32,695 nt of DNA from PNAI01 sp964575715 (GCA_964575715.1 CAZNSG010000026.1:1-32695), one strand, 5' to 3'. Shown: positions 24,017 to 32,012, numbered from the stretch's first letter. Translations and numbers: made by a program. The notes: generated by a model not told the origin, from the sequence alone.

Positions 24017-24219
24017 CACCACACCAAAATCGTGTCCCGGACGCGGTGCAGCGCGTTAGCGGTGCACCGCAGATCCGGGACCATTCCATTCTCCGTATTC
24101 GTAACGGTCCCGGGTTTGCAGCGCATCACCGCGCCATAGCGCGTCGAAGACGCGCGTGAACGCGCTAATGGCTTGTGCTGCGCTGCGCCCGGGACATGAG
24201 TCTGTGCAATGCCAGCCAT
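24016..24219 (-). CDS. 67-codon frame through the repeat element, overlapping permease stop and ATPase start
   Basis: A frame beginning MAGIAQTHVPGAAQHK whose ATG overlaps the permease stop as TGATG and whose own stop overlaps the ATPase start as TGATG. Most of it is repeat-element sequence, so it is unlikely to encode a functional protein. It could keep ribosomes moving from the permease to the ATPase by translational coupling. Its first five codons match the ATPase start with only third-base changes, pointing to duplication when the element arrived. Coupling is an inference from layout. Confidence 0.35.
   Translation of the reverse strand: MAGIAQTHVPGAAQHKPLARSRASSTRYGAVMRCKPGTVTNTENGMVPDLRCTANALHRVRDTILVW
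24031..24199. repeat. Palindromic repeat, family C (CGTGTCCCGG to CCCGGGACATG), copy 1
   Basis: The left part (CGTGTCCCGGACGCGGTG, then TTAGCGGTGCACC and AGATCCGGGACC) is nearly identical to the reverse complement of 31329-31458. The right part ends CCCGGGACATG. This copy carries extra internal palindromic sequence near GACGCGCGTGAACGCGC. It sits inside the ABC operon between the permease and ATPase genes. Confidence 0.85.
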
Positions 24220-25949
24220 CAGTGGGTTACCTCACGCACGGTGCTAGCCTTGGCAATGGAACCGCCGCCGAACTTGTTGGCGACAAAGATCGCGGCGCCG
24301 ATGATGAGCATGTTGATAATGGAAAGGGCGCCAACCCGCTCGAATGCGCCCGTTTCATAAAGATTATAGACCGCGACCGCCAGCGTGATCGAGCTGGAGC
24401 TGAACAGCAGGATAGACGCGCTCAATTCCTGAATCACCGGCACGAACACCAGGAGCCAGCCGGCGAACAGGCCGGGCCGGATCAGCGGCAGGGTGATCTC
24501 GCGCATGGTGGTGGCCCAGGAGGCGCCGAGAATCTGCGCGCTCTCCTCGAGCGATGGGTCGATCTGCCGCAGCGAGGTGTTGGCAGCACGCACGCCGAGC
24601 GGGATGTAGCGGCCGATATAGGCCAAGAGCAAGATTGCCAGCGTGCCGTAGAGCGCAAGCGGCATCGCCAGCCAGAATTGAATCAGCGCCACCGCAACCA
24701 CGATGCCGGGCAGGCCGAGCGGGATGAGGGCCGCGTAATCGAGAAATTTGCGGCCGGGAATGCGCGTGCGCAAGTCGATCCAGCCGATCACCGCGCCGAG
24801 CAACACCGCAAGCGTGGCGGCGATGGTCGCGAGCATGAGGCTGTTGAGAATCGCGCGCTGCGTCACGTTGTATTCGAACAGGATGAAATAGTAGTTCGCG
24901 AACGTGAGGCCCTTCCAGAACGCAAGCCCCCATGATTTCGAGAACGACACCGCAAGCAAGGTCGTGTAGGGCGCAACGATTGCAATTATGAAGGTGAGCA
25001 CGACAAGACCGAACAATATCCAGCGTGCGGGGCCGAGCGCGACGAGTTGCGGCCGCGCGCCCTTGCCGGCAACCGTGACGAACGAGCGCCGCGCCAGGAA
25101 TGCACGCTGCAGATAGAGCGCGACCACGGTGATGATGACAAAGACCAGCGAGAGCGCGGAGGCCAGTCCATATTCCGGCGGATAGTCGAACAGCGCGTAG
25201 ATGCGGGTGGGCAGCGTCACGATGCGGCCGGGCAGGCCGATGATGGCTTGCGAGCCGAACAGCGCAATGCCGTTGACGAAGGCGAGCAGCGTGCCGGAGA
25301 GGATCGCCGGCGCCACCAGCGGCGCCGTGATGGACAATGCGGTGCGCAGTTTGCTGGCGCCGAGAATTTCCGCCGCCTCTTCATAGGAGGCATCGACCGA
25401 TTGCAGCGCGCTCGAAGCCAGCAGATAAACGAACGGAAAGGTATGCAGCACGGTGACCAGCACGAGTCCTGCCATGGAATAAACATTGAATGTCAGCCAG
25501 GGTAGTCCCAGGACGTCACGCATGATGACGTTGATCAGACCGGCATTCGGGCTGAACAGATAGACAAAGGCAATGGCGGTGAGAAACGGCGGCGAGAGAT
25601 AAGACAGGCTGGCGGTGATCTGAATCAGGGTCTTGCCGGGAACATCGGAGCGGCTGACCGCCCACGCCAATGTGACTCCGATGATCAGGCTGAACAAGCC
25701 GGTCCAGGCGCCGAGGATCAAGGAATTGAACAGGGCTTGCCGGTAGAGCCGGCCCGAGAATACTTCGCCGAAGTGATCGAGACTCAAGCCCTGTTCGCCA
25801 CGCACGCTGCCGAACAGCAACGAAAGCAACGGCAAAACAACAAGAATGATCAGCGAGACGATCGCGCCACCCATCACAAACTGTTCGAGCCGCAGCCGTA
25901 CACGCGGCGCGCCAACCCGTAACGTTCCGCCGATGGCCGCGACCGACAT
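24219..25949 (-). CDS. ABC transporter permease, fused two-domain FbpB-like
   Basis: Inner-membrane permease of 576 residues made of two homologous halves in one chain, as in FbpB of iron(III) importers and some phosphonate or putrescine systems. There are about six membrane segments per half. Two EAA loops that contact the ATPase are visible: YEEAAEILGASKLRT (about 189-203) and LEESAQILGASWATT (about 467-481), each followed by a P-L-I/V stretch. The start ATG 25949 has AAGGA about ten bases upstream. It is the first gene of the operon permease-ATPase-hydrolase-binding protein. The 126-base sequence after the second EAA loop ends in a normal hydrophobic segment, so the gene looks intact. Confidence 0.93.
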   Translation of the reverse strand: MSVAAIGGTLRVGAPRVRLRLEQFVMGGAIVSLIILVVLPLLSLLFGSVRGEQGLSLDHFGEVFSGRLYRQALFNSLILGAWTGLFSLIIGVTLAWAVSRSDVPGKTLIQITASLSYLSPPFLTAIAFVYLFSPNAGLINVIMRDVLGLPWLTFNVYSMAGLVLVTVLHTFPFVYLLASSALQSVDASYEEAAEILGASKLRTALSITAPLVAPAILSGTLLAFVNGIALFGSQAIIGLPGRIVTLPTRIYALFDYPPEYGLASALSLVFVIITVVALYLQRAFLARRSFVTVAGKGARPQLVALGPARWILFGLVVLTFIIAIVAPYTTLLAVSFSKSWGLAFWKGLTFANYYFILFEYNVTQRAILNSLMLATIAATLAVLLGAVIGWIDLRTRIPGRKFLDYAALIPLGLPGIVVAVALIQFWLAMPLALYGTLAILLLAYIGRYIPLGVRAANTSLRQIDPSLEESAQILGASWATTMREITLPLIRPGLFAGWLLVFVPVIQELSASILLFSSSSITLAVAVYNLYETGAFERVGALSIINMLIIGAAIFVANKFGGGSIAKASTVREVTH

Positions 25950-26063
25950 TCGTTGTGGTTCCTTCCGCTCTTTAAGATCGGAGATTTTGCGTGTAATGTC
26001 AAAAACTTAAGGTGGAACACCGGGCGGGATCGACTATTCCAGCGAGGTTCATAAGGAGGGTTC
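25950..26063. promoter_or_regulatory. Divergent intergenic region between ABC importer operon and DUF2848 gene
   Basis: A 114-bp gap between divergently transcribed genes that should hold both promoters. The part around 25970-26015 is AT-richer than its surroundings. I cannot assign promoter boxes with confidence. A strong AAGGAGG precedes the plus-strand start. Confidence 0.3.
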
Positions 26064-26723
26064 GTGCCGAGCGAAAGGAAGCTAGATGTCGCAGCCGTGC
26101 AAAGCCTGGTCATCGCCGGCTGGACCGGCCGCAATCTGCCAGCACTGGAGGCGCATATCAAGGAATTGGAAGCGCTCGGCGTGAAGCGGCCAAAGAGCGT
26201 GCCGATCTTCTATCGCAACGCCGCTTCGCTGCTCACTACGAGTGCCATGATCGAGACCATAGGCGACAAGTCGAGCGGAGAGATCGAGTTTGTGCTGTTC
26301 GCACTCGACGACGGAATGTGGGTCGGGGTCGGCTCCGACCACACCGATCGCAAGGCGGAGACCATCAACGTCACACTCTCCAAGCAGATGTGCTCAAAGC
26401 CGGTCGGCCCGCGGCTGTGGCGTTACGACGAGGTCAAGCCGCATTGGGAAAATCTGCTGCTGCGCTCGTTTGTGTCCAGCGGCGGTCCGCGACGGCTCTA
26501 TCAGGAGGGACCGGTCACCAACATGCGCTCACCGGAGGAGCTGATCAGGCTCTACACCGGCGGCGACAAGCTCGTGCCCGGTACGGCGATGTTCTGCGGC
26601 ACCTTCGCGGTGCACGGCGGAATATCATACGCTGGAACATTCGAGATGGAGCTCGACGATCCGGTACTCGGCCGCAAGCTCACGCACGGCTATAAGATCG
26701 TGTCGTTGCCGGACGAAGGTTGA
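26064..26723 (+). CDS. DUF2848-family protein
   Basis: A 219-residue protein of the DUF2848 family, whose function I do not know to be established. The GTG start at 26064 is preceded by AAGGAGG, which decides the start. The distinctive motif WVGVGSDHTDR lies at about residues 86-96, followed by SKQMCSKPVGPRLWRYDEV, and near the C-terminus by PGTAMFCGTFAVHGG. The last segment (fixed Gly and charged residues around a metal-like pocket) recalls the FAH fold, so a hydrolase or decarboxylase role is a reasonable guess. There is no signal peptide. It is followed, after a palindromic repeat, by an NMT1/THI5-like protein gene on the same strand. It is divergent from an ABC importer operon that may handle the same compound. 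Confidence 0.85.
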   Translation: MPSERKLDVAAVQSLVIAGWTGRNLPALEAHIKELEALGVKRPKSVPIFYRNAASLLTTSAMIETIGDKSSGEIEFVLFALDDGMWVGVGSDHTDRKAETINVTLSKQMCSKPVGPRLWRYDEVKPHWENLLLRSFVSSGGPRRLYQEGPVTNMRSPEELIRLYTGGDKLVPGTAMFCGTFAVHGGISYAGTFEMELDDPVLGRKLTHGYKIVSLPDEG

Positions 26724-26729
26724 GCACGG

Positions 26730-26840
26730 CCTCATGCTGAGGAGCCCGCGAAGCGGGCGTCTCGAAGCATGAGGCCGCCTCCATCCTTCGAGACGCCACG
26801 CCTTTGCCCTTCGGGCTACGGCGAGCTCCTCAGGATGAGG
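26730..26840. repeat. Palindromic repeat, family A, copy 3
   Basis: Outer arms CCTCATGCTGAGG and CCTCAGGATGAGG with the inner GCGTCTCGAAGCATGAGG and CATCCTTCGAGACGC pair, as in copies 1 and 2. This copy has a longer, different right-hand inner segment (CCTTTGCCCTTCGGGCTACGG). It lies between the DUF2848 gene and the next gene and ends 26 bp before that start. Confidence 0.85.
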
Positions 26841-26866
26841 GCAGAGAGCGTTTAGAGGAATGTAAA

Positions 26867-27793
26867 ATGAAAATCGTCATTCCCGATCTGGTCTCCAACT
26901 CCTACTTCCCCGCCATCGCCGCCGTCGAGCTTGGCTTCTTCAAGCGGGAAGGCCTCGACGTCGAGCTTGAACTCGTCTTTCCGGTCAACAAATCCTACCA
27001 AGCCTTGCGCGATGGCCATGCTGATTTCGTCGGCGGCTCCGCCCATTCCATTCTTGCGGCGTTCCCTGAGTGGCGCGGCGCCAAGCTCTTGGGCGCGCTG
27101 GCGCAGGGCATGTACTGGTTTTTGGTGATGCGCGCCGACCTTGGCGTGCGGCGCGGCGACATTGCCGCCGTCAAGGGCCGCAAGATCGGGGCCGCGCCCT
27201 GGGTCGATTTCGGCTTCAAGCGCTTGCTCGCGGACGCCGGCATCGACGAGCGGCGCGACCGTGTCGAGATTGCGCCGGTGCCGGGCTCAACCGGCGCCGG
27301 CGTGTCGTTCGGCGTCAACGCGGCCAAGGCGCTGGAAGAGCGCAAGATCGACGGTTTCTGGGCCAACGGCATGGGTGCGGAAGTGGCGGTGCGCCGCGGC
27401 ATCGGCACGGTTGTGCTCGATGTGCGGCGCGGCGACGGGCCAAAGGCGGCTTTCGGCTACACCTTTCCCGCGCTGGTCACGAGTGCGGCGCTGGTCGAGC
27501 GCGCGCCCGAGCAGGCGGCGGGCGCGCTGCGTGCTTTGGTCAAGACGCAAGCCGCGCTCAAGCACAACGTCAAGCTCGCGACTGACATCGGATGCAAATG
27601 GTTTCCGCAATTCGAGGCCTCTTTGATCGCCGATGTGGTCGCGCGCGACCTGCCGTTCTACGATCCGAACATTTCGCGGGAATCGTTTGCCGCTTGCAAT
27701 CGGTTTGCGCAGGCGATGGGCTTGGCAAAACAATCGACGTCCTACGAAGATGCCGTTGCGGTGCAGTTCAGCGATTTGTGGAAGAAAATTTAG
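26867..27793 (+). CDS. NMT1/THI5-like (SsuA-type) periplasmic-binding-fold protein without signal peptide
   Basis: A 308-residue protein with the SsuA/NMT1 fold pattern: MKIVIPDLVSNSYFPAIAAVELGFFKREG at the start, then FVGGSAHSILAAF and VKGRKIGAAPWVDFGFKRLLADAG. ATG 26867 has AGAGGAA six bases upstream. The longer in-frame start at 26804 runs through the palindromic repeat and is rejected. There is no signal peptide or lipobox in either version, so the protein should stay in the cytoplasm unless exported by another route. It may be an enzyme or sensor rather than a transporter component. It is followed by a repeat and a convergent amidase gene. The usual database label would be ABC transporter substrate-binding protein. 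Confidence 0.82.
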   Translation: MKIVIPDLVSNSYFPAIAAVELGFFKREGLDVELELVFPVNKSYQALRDGHADFVGGSAHSILAAFPEWRGAKLLGALAQGMYWFLVMRADLGVRRGDIAAVKGRKIGAAPWVDFGFKRLLADAGIDERRDRVEIAPVPGSTGAGVSFGVNAAKALEERKIDGFWANGMGAEVAVRRGIGTVVLDVRRGDGPKAAFGYTFPALVTSAALVERAPEQAAGALRALVKTQAALKHNVKLATDIGCKWFPQFEASLIADVVARDLPFYDPNISRESFAACNRFAQAMGLAKQSTSYEDAVAVQFSDLWKKI

Positions 27794-27813
27794 ATTCCCG
27801 AGTGTTTTTCTTT

Positions 27814-27958
27814 CCCCTCTCCCCGCTTGCGGGGAGAGGGTACCGAGCGCCAAAGGCGCGAGGTGGGAGAGGGGCGAATGCTTATGCTCACACCCTCTCC
27901 CGGCTCGCGCTCGCATTCGCTCCGCGCGAGCCACCCTCTCCCGCAAGCGGGAGAGGGG
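27814..27958. repeat. Palindromic repeat, family D (CCCTCTCCC-rich)
   Basis: Two hairpins flank the element: CCCCTCTCCCCGC/GCGGGGAGAGGG (27814-27840) and CCCTCTCCCGC/GCGGGAGAGGGG (27934-27958). Between them is another inverted pair around GCTCGCGC and GCGCGAGC. The element fills the gap between two convergent genes and may act as a terminator. Confidence 0.85.
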
Positions 27959-27986
27959 AAGCGAATGCTACGGGAGAACATTTTTG

Positions 27987-29357
27987 TTATCGACTGACAC
28001 CAATCAAATCGGCGCGATCGAGCGCGGCGAGCACCCAGACCGCGGTCTCGAACAGTCTGGCGTCGCTCTGCCCGCCGCCCATGAGCTGCAGGCCAAGGGG
28101 AAGCCCCTCGTCCGCGAGCACGGGCAATGCCAGCGCGGGCACGCCGAGCAGCGAAGCCGCAACATTCATCGCCGGGTTGCCGGTGGTGGTAAATCCGACC
28201 GGTGCGGCGCCGGTGGCGGCAAGCGTGACAAAGGCGTCGCAATTTTCCGCGGCGCTGGCAAAAGCGGCGCGCGCTGACGCCCGCTGTTCGAGCAACGCCG
28301 CGTAGTCGTGCTGGCTCATTTTATTGGCATTGCGCAGGCGCTCCTGCGAGTGGCCGCTGAGCTTGCTCGCATCGATGTCGGCATAGGTATTGAGCGGCCA
28401 GCGGCCTTCCCATTCGTTGATGCGGCGGGTGTGAGCCAAGGCCTCGGCAATCGCGCGCTCGACCGCTTCGAGCGCGGGATCGTCGGCACGCGTGCGAAGC
28501 GCGACGCCGGCCTTGGCCAGCCGCTGCTTCGCCGCATCGAAGGCCTCCCGCGCACCTTCACTGGTCGCGCTCCAGCCGCCGGTTTGCAGTACCGCAAAGT
28601 GCGCCGGTTTTGCGCGGCGCGTGAAATTGACCTCGCCGGCAAGACCGACATGGCCCGGATCGCCGCCGGCGCGCTCGGAGATGGTGCGCGCCACCGCCCA
28701 GGCATCGGCCAAGGTTGCCGCGAGCACGCCCTGCGCGCTTTGGCTCAAGTGATCGTAGGAGCCGCCGCGATTGAGCCCGCCAACCGTCGGCTTGAAGCCG
28801 ACACAGCCGCAATAGCTCGCCGGCCGCAAAATCGAGCCGACGACCTGCGTGCCGAGCGCCGCGGGAATCATGCCCGCACCCACCGCCGCGGCCGAGCCGC
28901 TCGACGATCCGCCCGGCGTGCGCGCATGATCGTGCGGATTGCAGGTGCCGGGCCACGGCTCGGTGGCGGCGAACTCGGTGGTCGAGGTTTTTCCGAGAAC
29001 GATCGCGCCGGCCTCGCGCAGCGCATGCACCGACGCGGAATCGCGGCCGGTCTTGAATCCTTTCCACAGCGGCGAACCCTGGCCGGTCGGCATGTCGGCG
29101 GTTTCGATAATGTCCTTGATCCCGACCGGCATGCCATCGATCGGCGAGCGCGGCTTGCCGTCGCGCCAGCGCGCGGTGGCCTCGTCGGCGATGCGGCGCG
29201 CGCCCTCGATATTGAGCACAAGGAACGCGCCGACGGAGGGATCGAGCCGCGCGATCGCATCGAGGCAGGATTCGAGGAAAGCGCGCGGCGTGGTTTTGCC
29301 GCTGCGAAACTCGGGCGCGAGCGCGACATATGGTCTGGGCTTGATCTCTCTGGACAT
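27987..29357 (-). CDS. Amidase-signature family enzyme
   Basis: A 456-residue cytoplasmic amidase that hydrolyses C-N bonds using a Ser-cisSer-Lys triad. Visible: Lys81 in GMPVGIKDIIET, the Gly/Ser-rich signature PGGSSSGSAAAVGAGM with the likely cis-Ser at about 151, and nucleophile Ser175 in GTQVVGSILRPASYCG. The spacing fits malonamidase and FAAH. The usual GGSIR is VGSILR here, a variant I recall from amidases of this order. It is the last gene of the set UbiX, CMD-family protein, UbiD, amidase, separated from the UbiD gene by a 271-bp gap holding a repeat, so co-transcription is not certain. Substrate unknown; GatA of the tRNA amidotransferase is excluded by the lack of GatB/C neighbours and by the variant signature. 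Confidence 0.9.
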   Translation of the reverse strand: MSREIKPRPYVALAPEFRSGKTTPRAFLESCLDAIARLDPSVGAFLVLNIEGARRIADEATARWRDGKPRSPIDGMPVGIKDIIETADMPTGQGSPLWKGFKTGRDSASVHALREAGAIVLGKTSTTEFAATEPWPGTCNPHDHARTPGGSSSGSAAAVGAGMIPAALGTQVVGSILRPASYCGCVGFKPTVGGLNRGGSYDHLSQSAQGVLAATLADAWAVARTISERAGGDPGHVGLAGEVNFTRRAKPAHFAVLQTGGWSATSEGAREAFDAAKQRLAKAGVALRTRADDPALEAVERAIAEALAHTRRINEWEGRWPLNTYADIDASKLSGHSQERLRNANKMSQHDYAALLEQRASARAAFASAAENCDAFVTLAATGAAPVGFTTTGNPAMNVAASLLGVPALALPVLADEGLPLGLQLMGGGQSDARLFETAVWVLAALDRADLIGVSR

Positions 29358-29421
29358 GGTTCACTCGGGGGTGGAAACTAGAGTTACATCAGGCTTGAGC
29401 GTACACGGGACCACTTTACTT

Positions 29422-29582
29422 ACCTCCCCCTGAAAGGGGGAGGTCGCCCGCCTAAGCTCGCGAATAGCGAGCGAAGGCGTGGCGGGTGGGGGTCGAACAC
29501 GGCGCAACAAATCGCTTCTGTACTGACCCCCACCCCGATCCTCGCTTCGCTCGGATCGACCCTCCCCCTTTCAGGGGGAGGG
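29422..29582. repeat. Palindromic repeat, family E (ACCTCCCCCTGAAAGGGGGAGG), copy 1
   Basis: Each end is itself a hairpin: ACCTCCCCCTGAAAGGGGGAGGT at 29422-29444 and a similar CCCTCCCCCTTTCAGGGGGAGGG at 29560-29582. The inner part has GGGTGGGGGTC and GACCCCCACCC as complementary blocks. It lies between the UbiD and amidase genes; a relative lies at 31874-31996. Confidence 0.85.
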
Positions 29583-29628
29583 AATGGTGTTTGCGGTCAG
29601 CTTGATACCGCTCTTACGACACCAGATG

Positions 29629-31308
29629 TTACGACTCGTCGAATTTCTTCGCCGTGTCCTCGACGTTGCGCACCGGCGTCTCGGGCGTGAGGCCGCCGCG
29701 CCGGCGTGATAAAGTTTCTTTGCCGCTCTGCTCCCATTCGCCGGACACCGCCCGGCGCGCATATTCGTCCCAGGCCTTGTCCCAGTCGCCGAGCAGATAG
29801 CCATGCCAAGGCGGTTGCGGGGAGAGCGCGGGAAGATTTAGTTCCTGCCAGATCGCGCGTGCGTGCTCCATGTATTCGCGCGCCGGCAGCGCCAGCGGCG
29901 GGAACGCCTGCTTGAGCGTCGCGTCAATCAGCATGGTCGAATCGTTGTCGCGCCGGCCGGACTTCGGCCCATGCCCGCCAGACCGACCAGGGAATATGTG
30001 CACGTCCTCGATCGGGTTCGCGCGATAGGCGATCGACCACATTACCGCGTCGGTGTTGCTCGGATCGATGTCCTCGCTCACCGCGATGACCACCTTGCCG
30101 CAATCGGCGCGCAGATGAGCGGCGCCATCGAGCCCGCGCCAGACTTCGCTGCGCGCAGCGTTATGCGCGAACTGCAGAAAAATCACCGGCCGGATGTTGC
30201 TCAACGGCTCATGCAGCGACACCGCGCGGATGCCCTTGATGCCGAGCTGCTCGCGCAGATGGCTCAAGAACATCGGCTCGTAGGCCACCTTCTTGATCAC
30301 GCTCGACTCGCTCGGCGTCACCTGGCTGACGATGGAGACGAATACGGCTGAGCGCTTGTGGGTGATCGCGGTCACTTGCATCGACATGTTGAAATCTTCC
30401 AGCGCGACATAGCCGTGGCTCTCGCCGAACGGGCCTTCCGGTTCGAGCAGCTCCGGATCGATCAGGCCCTCGATCACGATTTCGGCGTCGGCCGGAACAT
30501 CGAGATCGATGGTGACGCATTTGGCGGTGCGGATCGGCGCGCCCGCGAGCGCGCCGGCGACCGCCATCTCGTCCTGGTCGATGGCGAGTTTCTGCGGACC
30601 GGTGAACATGATCACCGGCGCGCAGCCGATCACGATGGCGCAGGGCATCGGCTCACGCCGCTCACGATATTTTTTCCAGTGCAGGTAACCGCCGGCGCCG
30701 CCGATGCGGGAGGCCATGCGCACGCCGAGCCGGTCGGTGGCCTTGAGCGCGCCGCGGTAGGTGCCCATGTTGTGGATGCCGCTCTCGGGGTCCTTGGTGA
30801 TGCACAGCGTCGCCGTGAGATACGGCGCGGCATCGAAGCCCGGTGTTGAGATGGGCACCGGCAGGCGTTTGAGCCCACCGTCAGGTTTGCGCAGGTCGTC
30901 GCCCTTGATCACGATCTCCTGGCAGGGCGGCGATGTCACCTTAACCGGCGCGATCGGCTTAGCGATCGCCGCCAACCAGGCAGCGCCGATCTGCTCGACC
31001 GGCCGGCCCATGCCGATGGCATAGATTTGCGGCGAGGCCGCCAGCGCGCCGACCGCAACCGGCATGTCGTAGCGCCGACCTTGGGCATCGACCACGTGCG
31101 TGAACAGGAAAGCGCGGCGTTGCTGCTCGGGCAGCCCGCCTTGAAACTGCCAGCGCACCAGCGGATGCAGCTCGGTGTCCTTGTTGATCGGCCGCTCGAT
31201 ACGCACCAGCAGGCCATGCGATTCAAGCGCTGCGAGATGCGCCTGAAAATCGAGCGCGGGCCCTGTCGCTCCTGCCTTGGTATGACACTGGCTGCTTTGG
31301 TCGAGCAT
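29629..31308 (-). CDS. UbiD-family prenylated-FMN decarboxylase
   Basis: A 559-residue reversible decarboxylase of the UbiD family, which removes carboxyl groups from aromatic or unsaturated acids using prenylated FMN. Key residues match fungal Fdc1: Asn180 and Arg185 in IHNMGTYRG (spacing as N168/R173), and Glu291 and Glu296 in EGPFGESHGY (spacing as E277/E282). Other family segments are LKRLPVPISTPGFDAAPYLTA and YEPMFLSHLREQ. The start is ATG 31308, which opens at the family N-terminus; the longer frame to 31713 runs back through a repeat element and across the CMD gene. A ubiX gene just upstream would supply the cofactor. It is unlikely to be the ubiquinone-pathway UbiD (about 490 residues), as the neighbours are catabolic. 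Substrate unknown. Confidence 0.92.
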   Translation of the reverse strand: MLDQSSQCHTKAGATGPALDFQAHLAALESHGLLVRIERPINKDTELHPLVRWQFQGGLPEQQRRAFLFTHVVDAQGRRYDMPVAVGALAASPQIYAIGMGRPVEQIGAAWLAAIAKPIAPVKVTSPPCQEIVIKGDDLRKPDGGLKRLPVPISTPGFDAAPYLTATLCITKDPESGIHNMGTYRGALKATDRLGVRMASRIGGAGGYLHWKKYRERREPMPCAIVIGCAPVIMFTGPQKLAIDQDEMAVAGALAGAPIRTAKCVTIDLDVPADAEIVIEGLIDPELLEPEGPFGESHGYVALEDFNMSMQVTAITHKRSAVFVSIVSQVTPSESSVIKKVAYEPMFLSHLREQLGIKGIRAVSLHEPLSNIRPVIFLQFAHNAARSEVWRGLDGAAHLRADCGKVVIAVSEDIDPSNTDAVMWSIAYRANPIEDVHIFPGRSGGHGPKSGRRDNDSTMLIDATLKQAFPPLALPAREYMEHARAIWQELNLPALSPQPPWHGYLLGDWDKAWDEYARRAVSGEWEQSGKETLSRRRGGLTPETPVRNVEDTAKKFDES

Positions 31309-31328
31309 GGGATTCGATTCTGTTCTTT

Positions 31329-31458
31329 CGTGTCCCGGGCGCTGCGCAGCACGAGCGTAGCGATGCGCAGCAGACCCGGGACCGTTATAAATATGGAATA
31401 TGGAACGGTCCCGGATCTGTGGTGCACCGCTAATGCGCTGCACCGCGTCCGGGACACG
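31329..31458. repeat. Palindromic repeat, family C, copy 2 (inverted relative to copy 1)
   Basis: Ends CGTGTCCCGG and CCGGGACACG are exact complements. The right part, read on the minus strand, matches 24031 onward almost base for base over about 60 bases. It occupies most of the gap between the CMD-family and UbiD genes. Confidence 0.87.
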
Positions 31459-31466
31459 AAAACTCG

Positions 31467-31853
31467 CTACTTCTTGTCCTTTTGCTGCGCGTCGATCATC
31501 GGCTTGGCGATGCGGAAACAATCGACGCCGACCGGAATGCCGCAATAGACCGCGATTTGGGTGAGCACCGCGCGGACTTCGTTCGGCGTGAGACCGTTGG
31601 TCAGCGCGCCGCGCAGATGGGTCTGGAACTCCTCCATCTTGCCGAGCGCGGCGAGCATGCCGAGCTTGAGGATCGAACGTTCGCGCGGCTTTAGCGTGTC
31701 GTCGCCCCAGCATTCGCCCCAGGCGTATTGCGTGACAATGCGCTGGAAGTCGCGATTGAAGTCGTTGACGTTGGCCATCGCCTTGTCGACGTATTCATTG
31801 CCGGCCACTTGGCGGCGCATTTTCATTCCGGCGTCGTATGTTTTCTGATCCAT
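31467..31853 (-). CDS. Carboxymuconolactone decarboxylase-family protein (PcaC-like)
   Basis: A small all-helical protein of 128 residues, close in length to PcaC, which decarboxylates 4-carboxymuconolactone in protocatechuate degradation. The family pattern is clear: YAWGECWGDDTLKPRERSILKLGMLAALGK in the middle, then LRGALTNGLTPNEVRAVLTQIAVYCGIPVGVD near the end. The CxxC pair of the AhpD peroxidase branch is absent, so a hydrolase or decarboxylase role fits better. It sits between ubiX and the UbiD gene on the same strand. That suggests these three act on one carboxylated substrate or its product. No other pca genes are in the window, so a PcaC assignment is not justified. Confidence 0.9.
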   Translation of the reverse strand: MDQKTYDAGMKMRRQVAGNEYVDKAMANVNDFNRDFQRIVTQYAWGECWGDDTLKPRERSILKLGMLAALGKMEEFQTHLRGALTNGLTPNEVRAVLTQIAVYCGIPVGVDCFRIAKPMIDAQQKDKK

Positions 31854-31873
31854 TTGGTCCTCGGCTCTGTCTT

Positions 31874-31996
31874 ACCCTCCCCTGGAGGGGGAGGGTCGGC
31901 GGCGAAGCCGCCGGGGTGGGGTGGAAAGTGTGAGGGGAAAAATTTTCACCCCCTCCCGACCGCTTCGCGGTCGACCTCCCCCCTCCAGGGGGAGGT
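31874..31996. repeat. Palindromic repeat, family E, copy 2
   Basis: Terminal hairpins ACCCTCCCCTGGAGGGGGAGGGT (31874-31896) and ACCTCCCCCCTCCAGGGGGAGGT (31974-31996), with inner CGGCGAAGCCG and GACCGCTTCGCGGTC hairpins. It lies between the ubiX and CMD-family genes. Confidence 0.85.
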
Positions 31997-32012
31997 GAAG
32001 ATCAGAATATTT

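Noticed and set aside
27814..29582. Possible CRISPR-like array from repeated CT-rich and GA-rich blocks
   Set aside because: The blocks are hairpin arms of two separate palindromic elements with no regular spacing and no unique spacers, and no cas genes are present.
31309..31713. N-terminal extension of the UbiD frame
   Set aside because: It runs through the family C repeat and antisense-like sequence over the CMD gene. The family N-terminus begins at 31308.
31467..31853. pcaC of the protocatechuate pathway
   Set aside because: Family and length fit, but no other protocatechuate genes are nearby and the neighbours are UbiX and UbiD, so the specific name is withheld.
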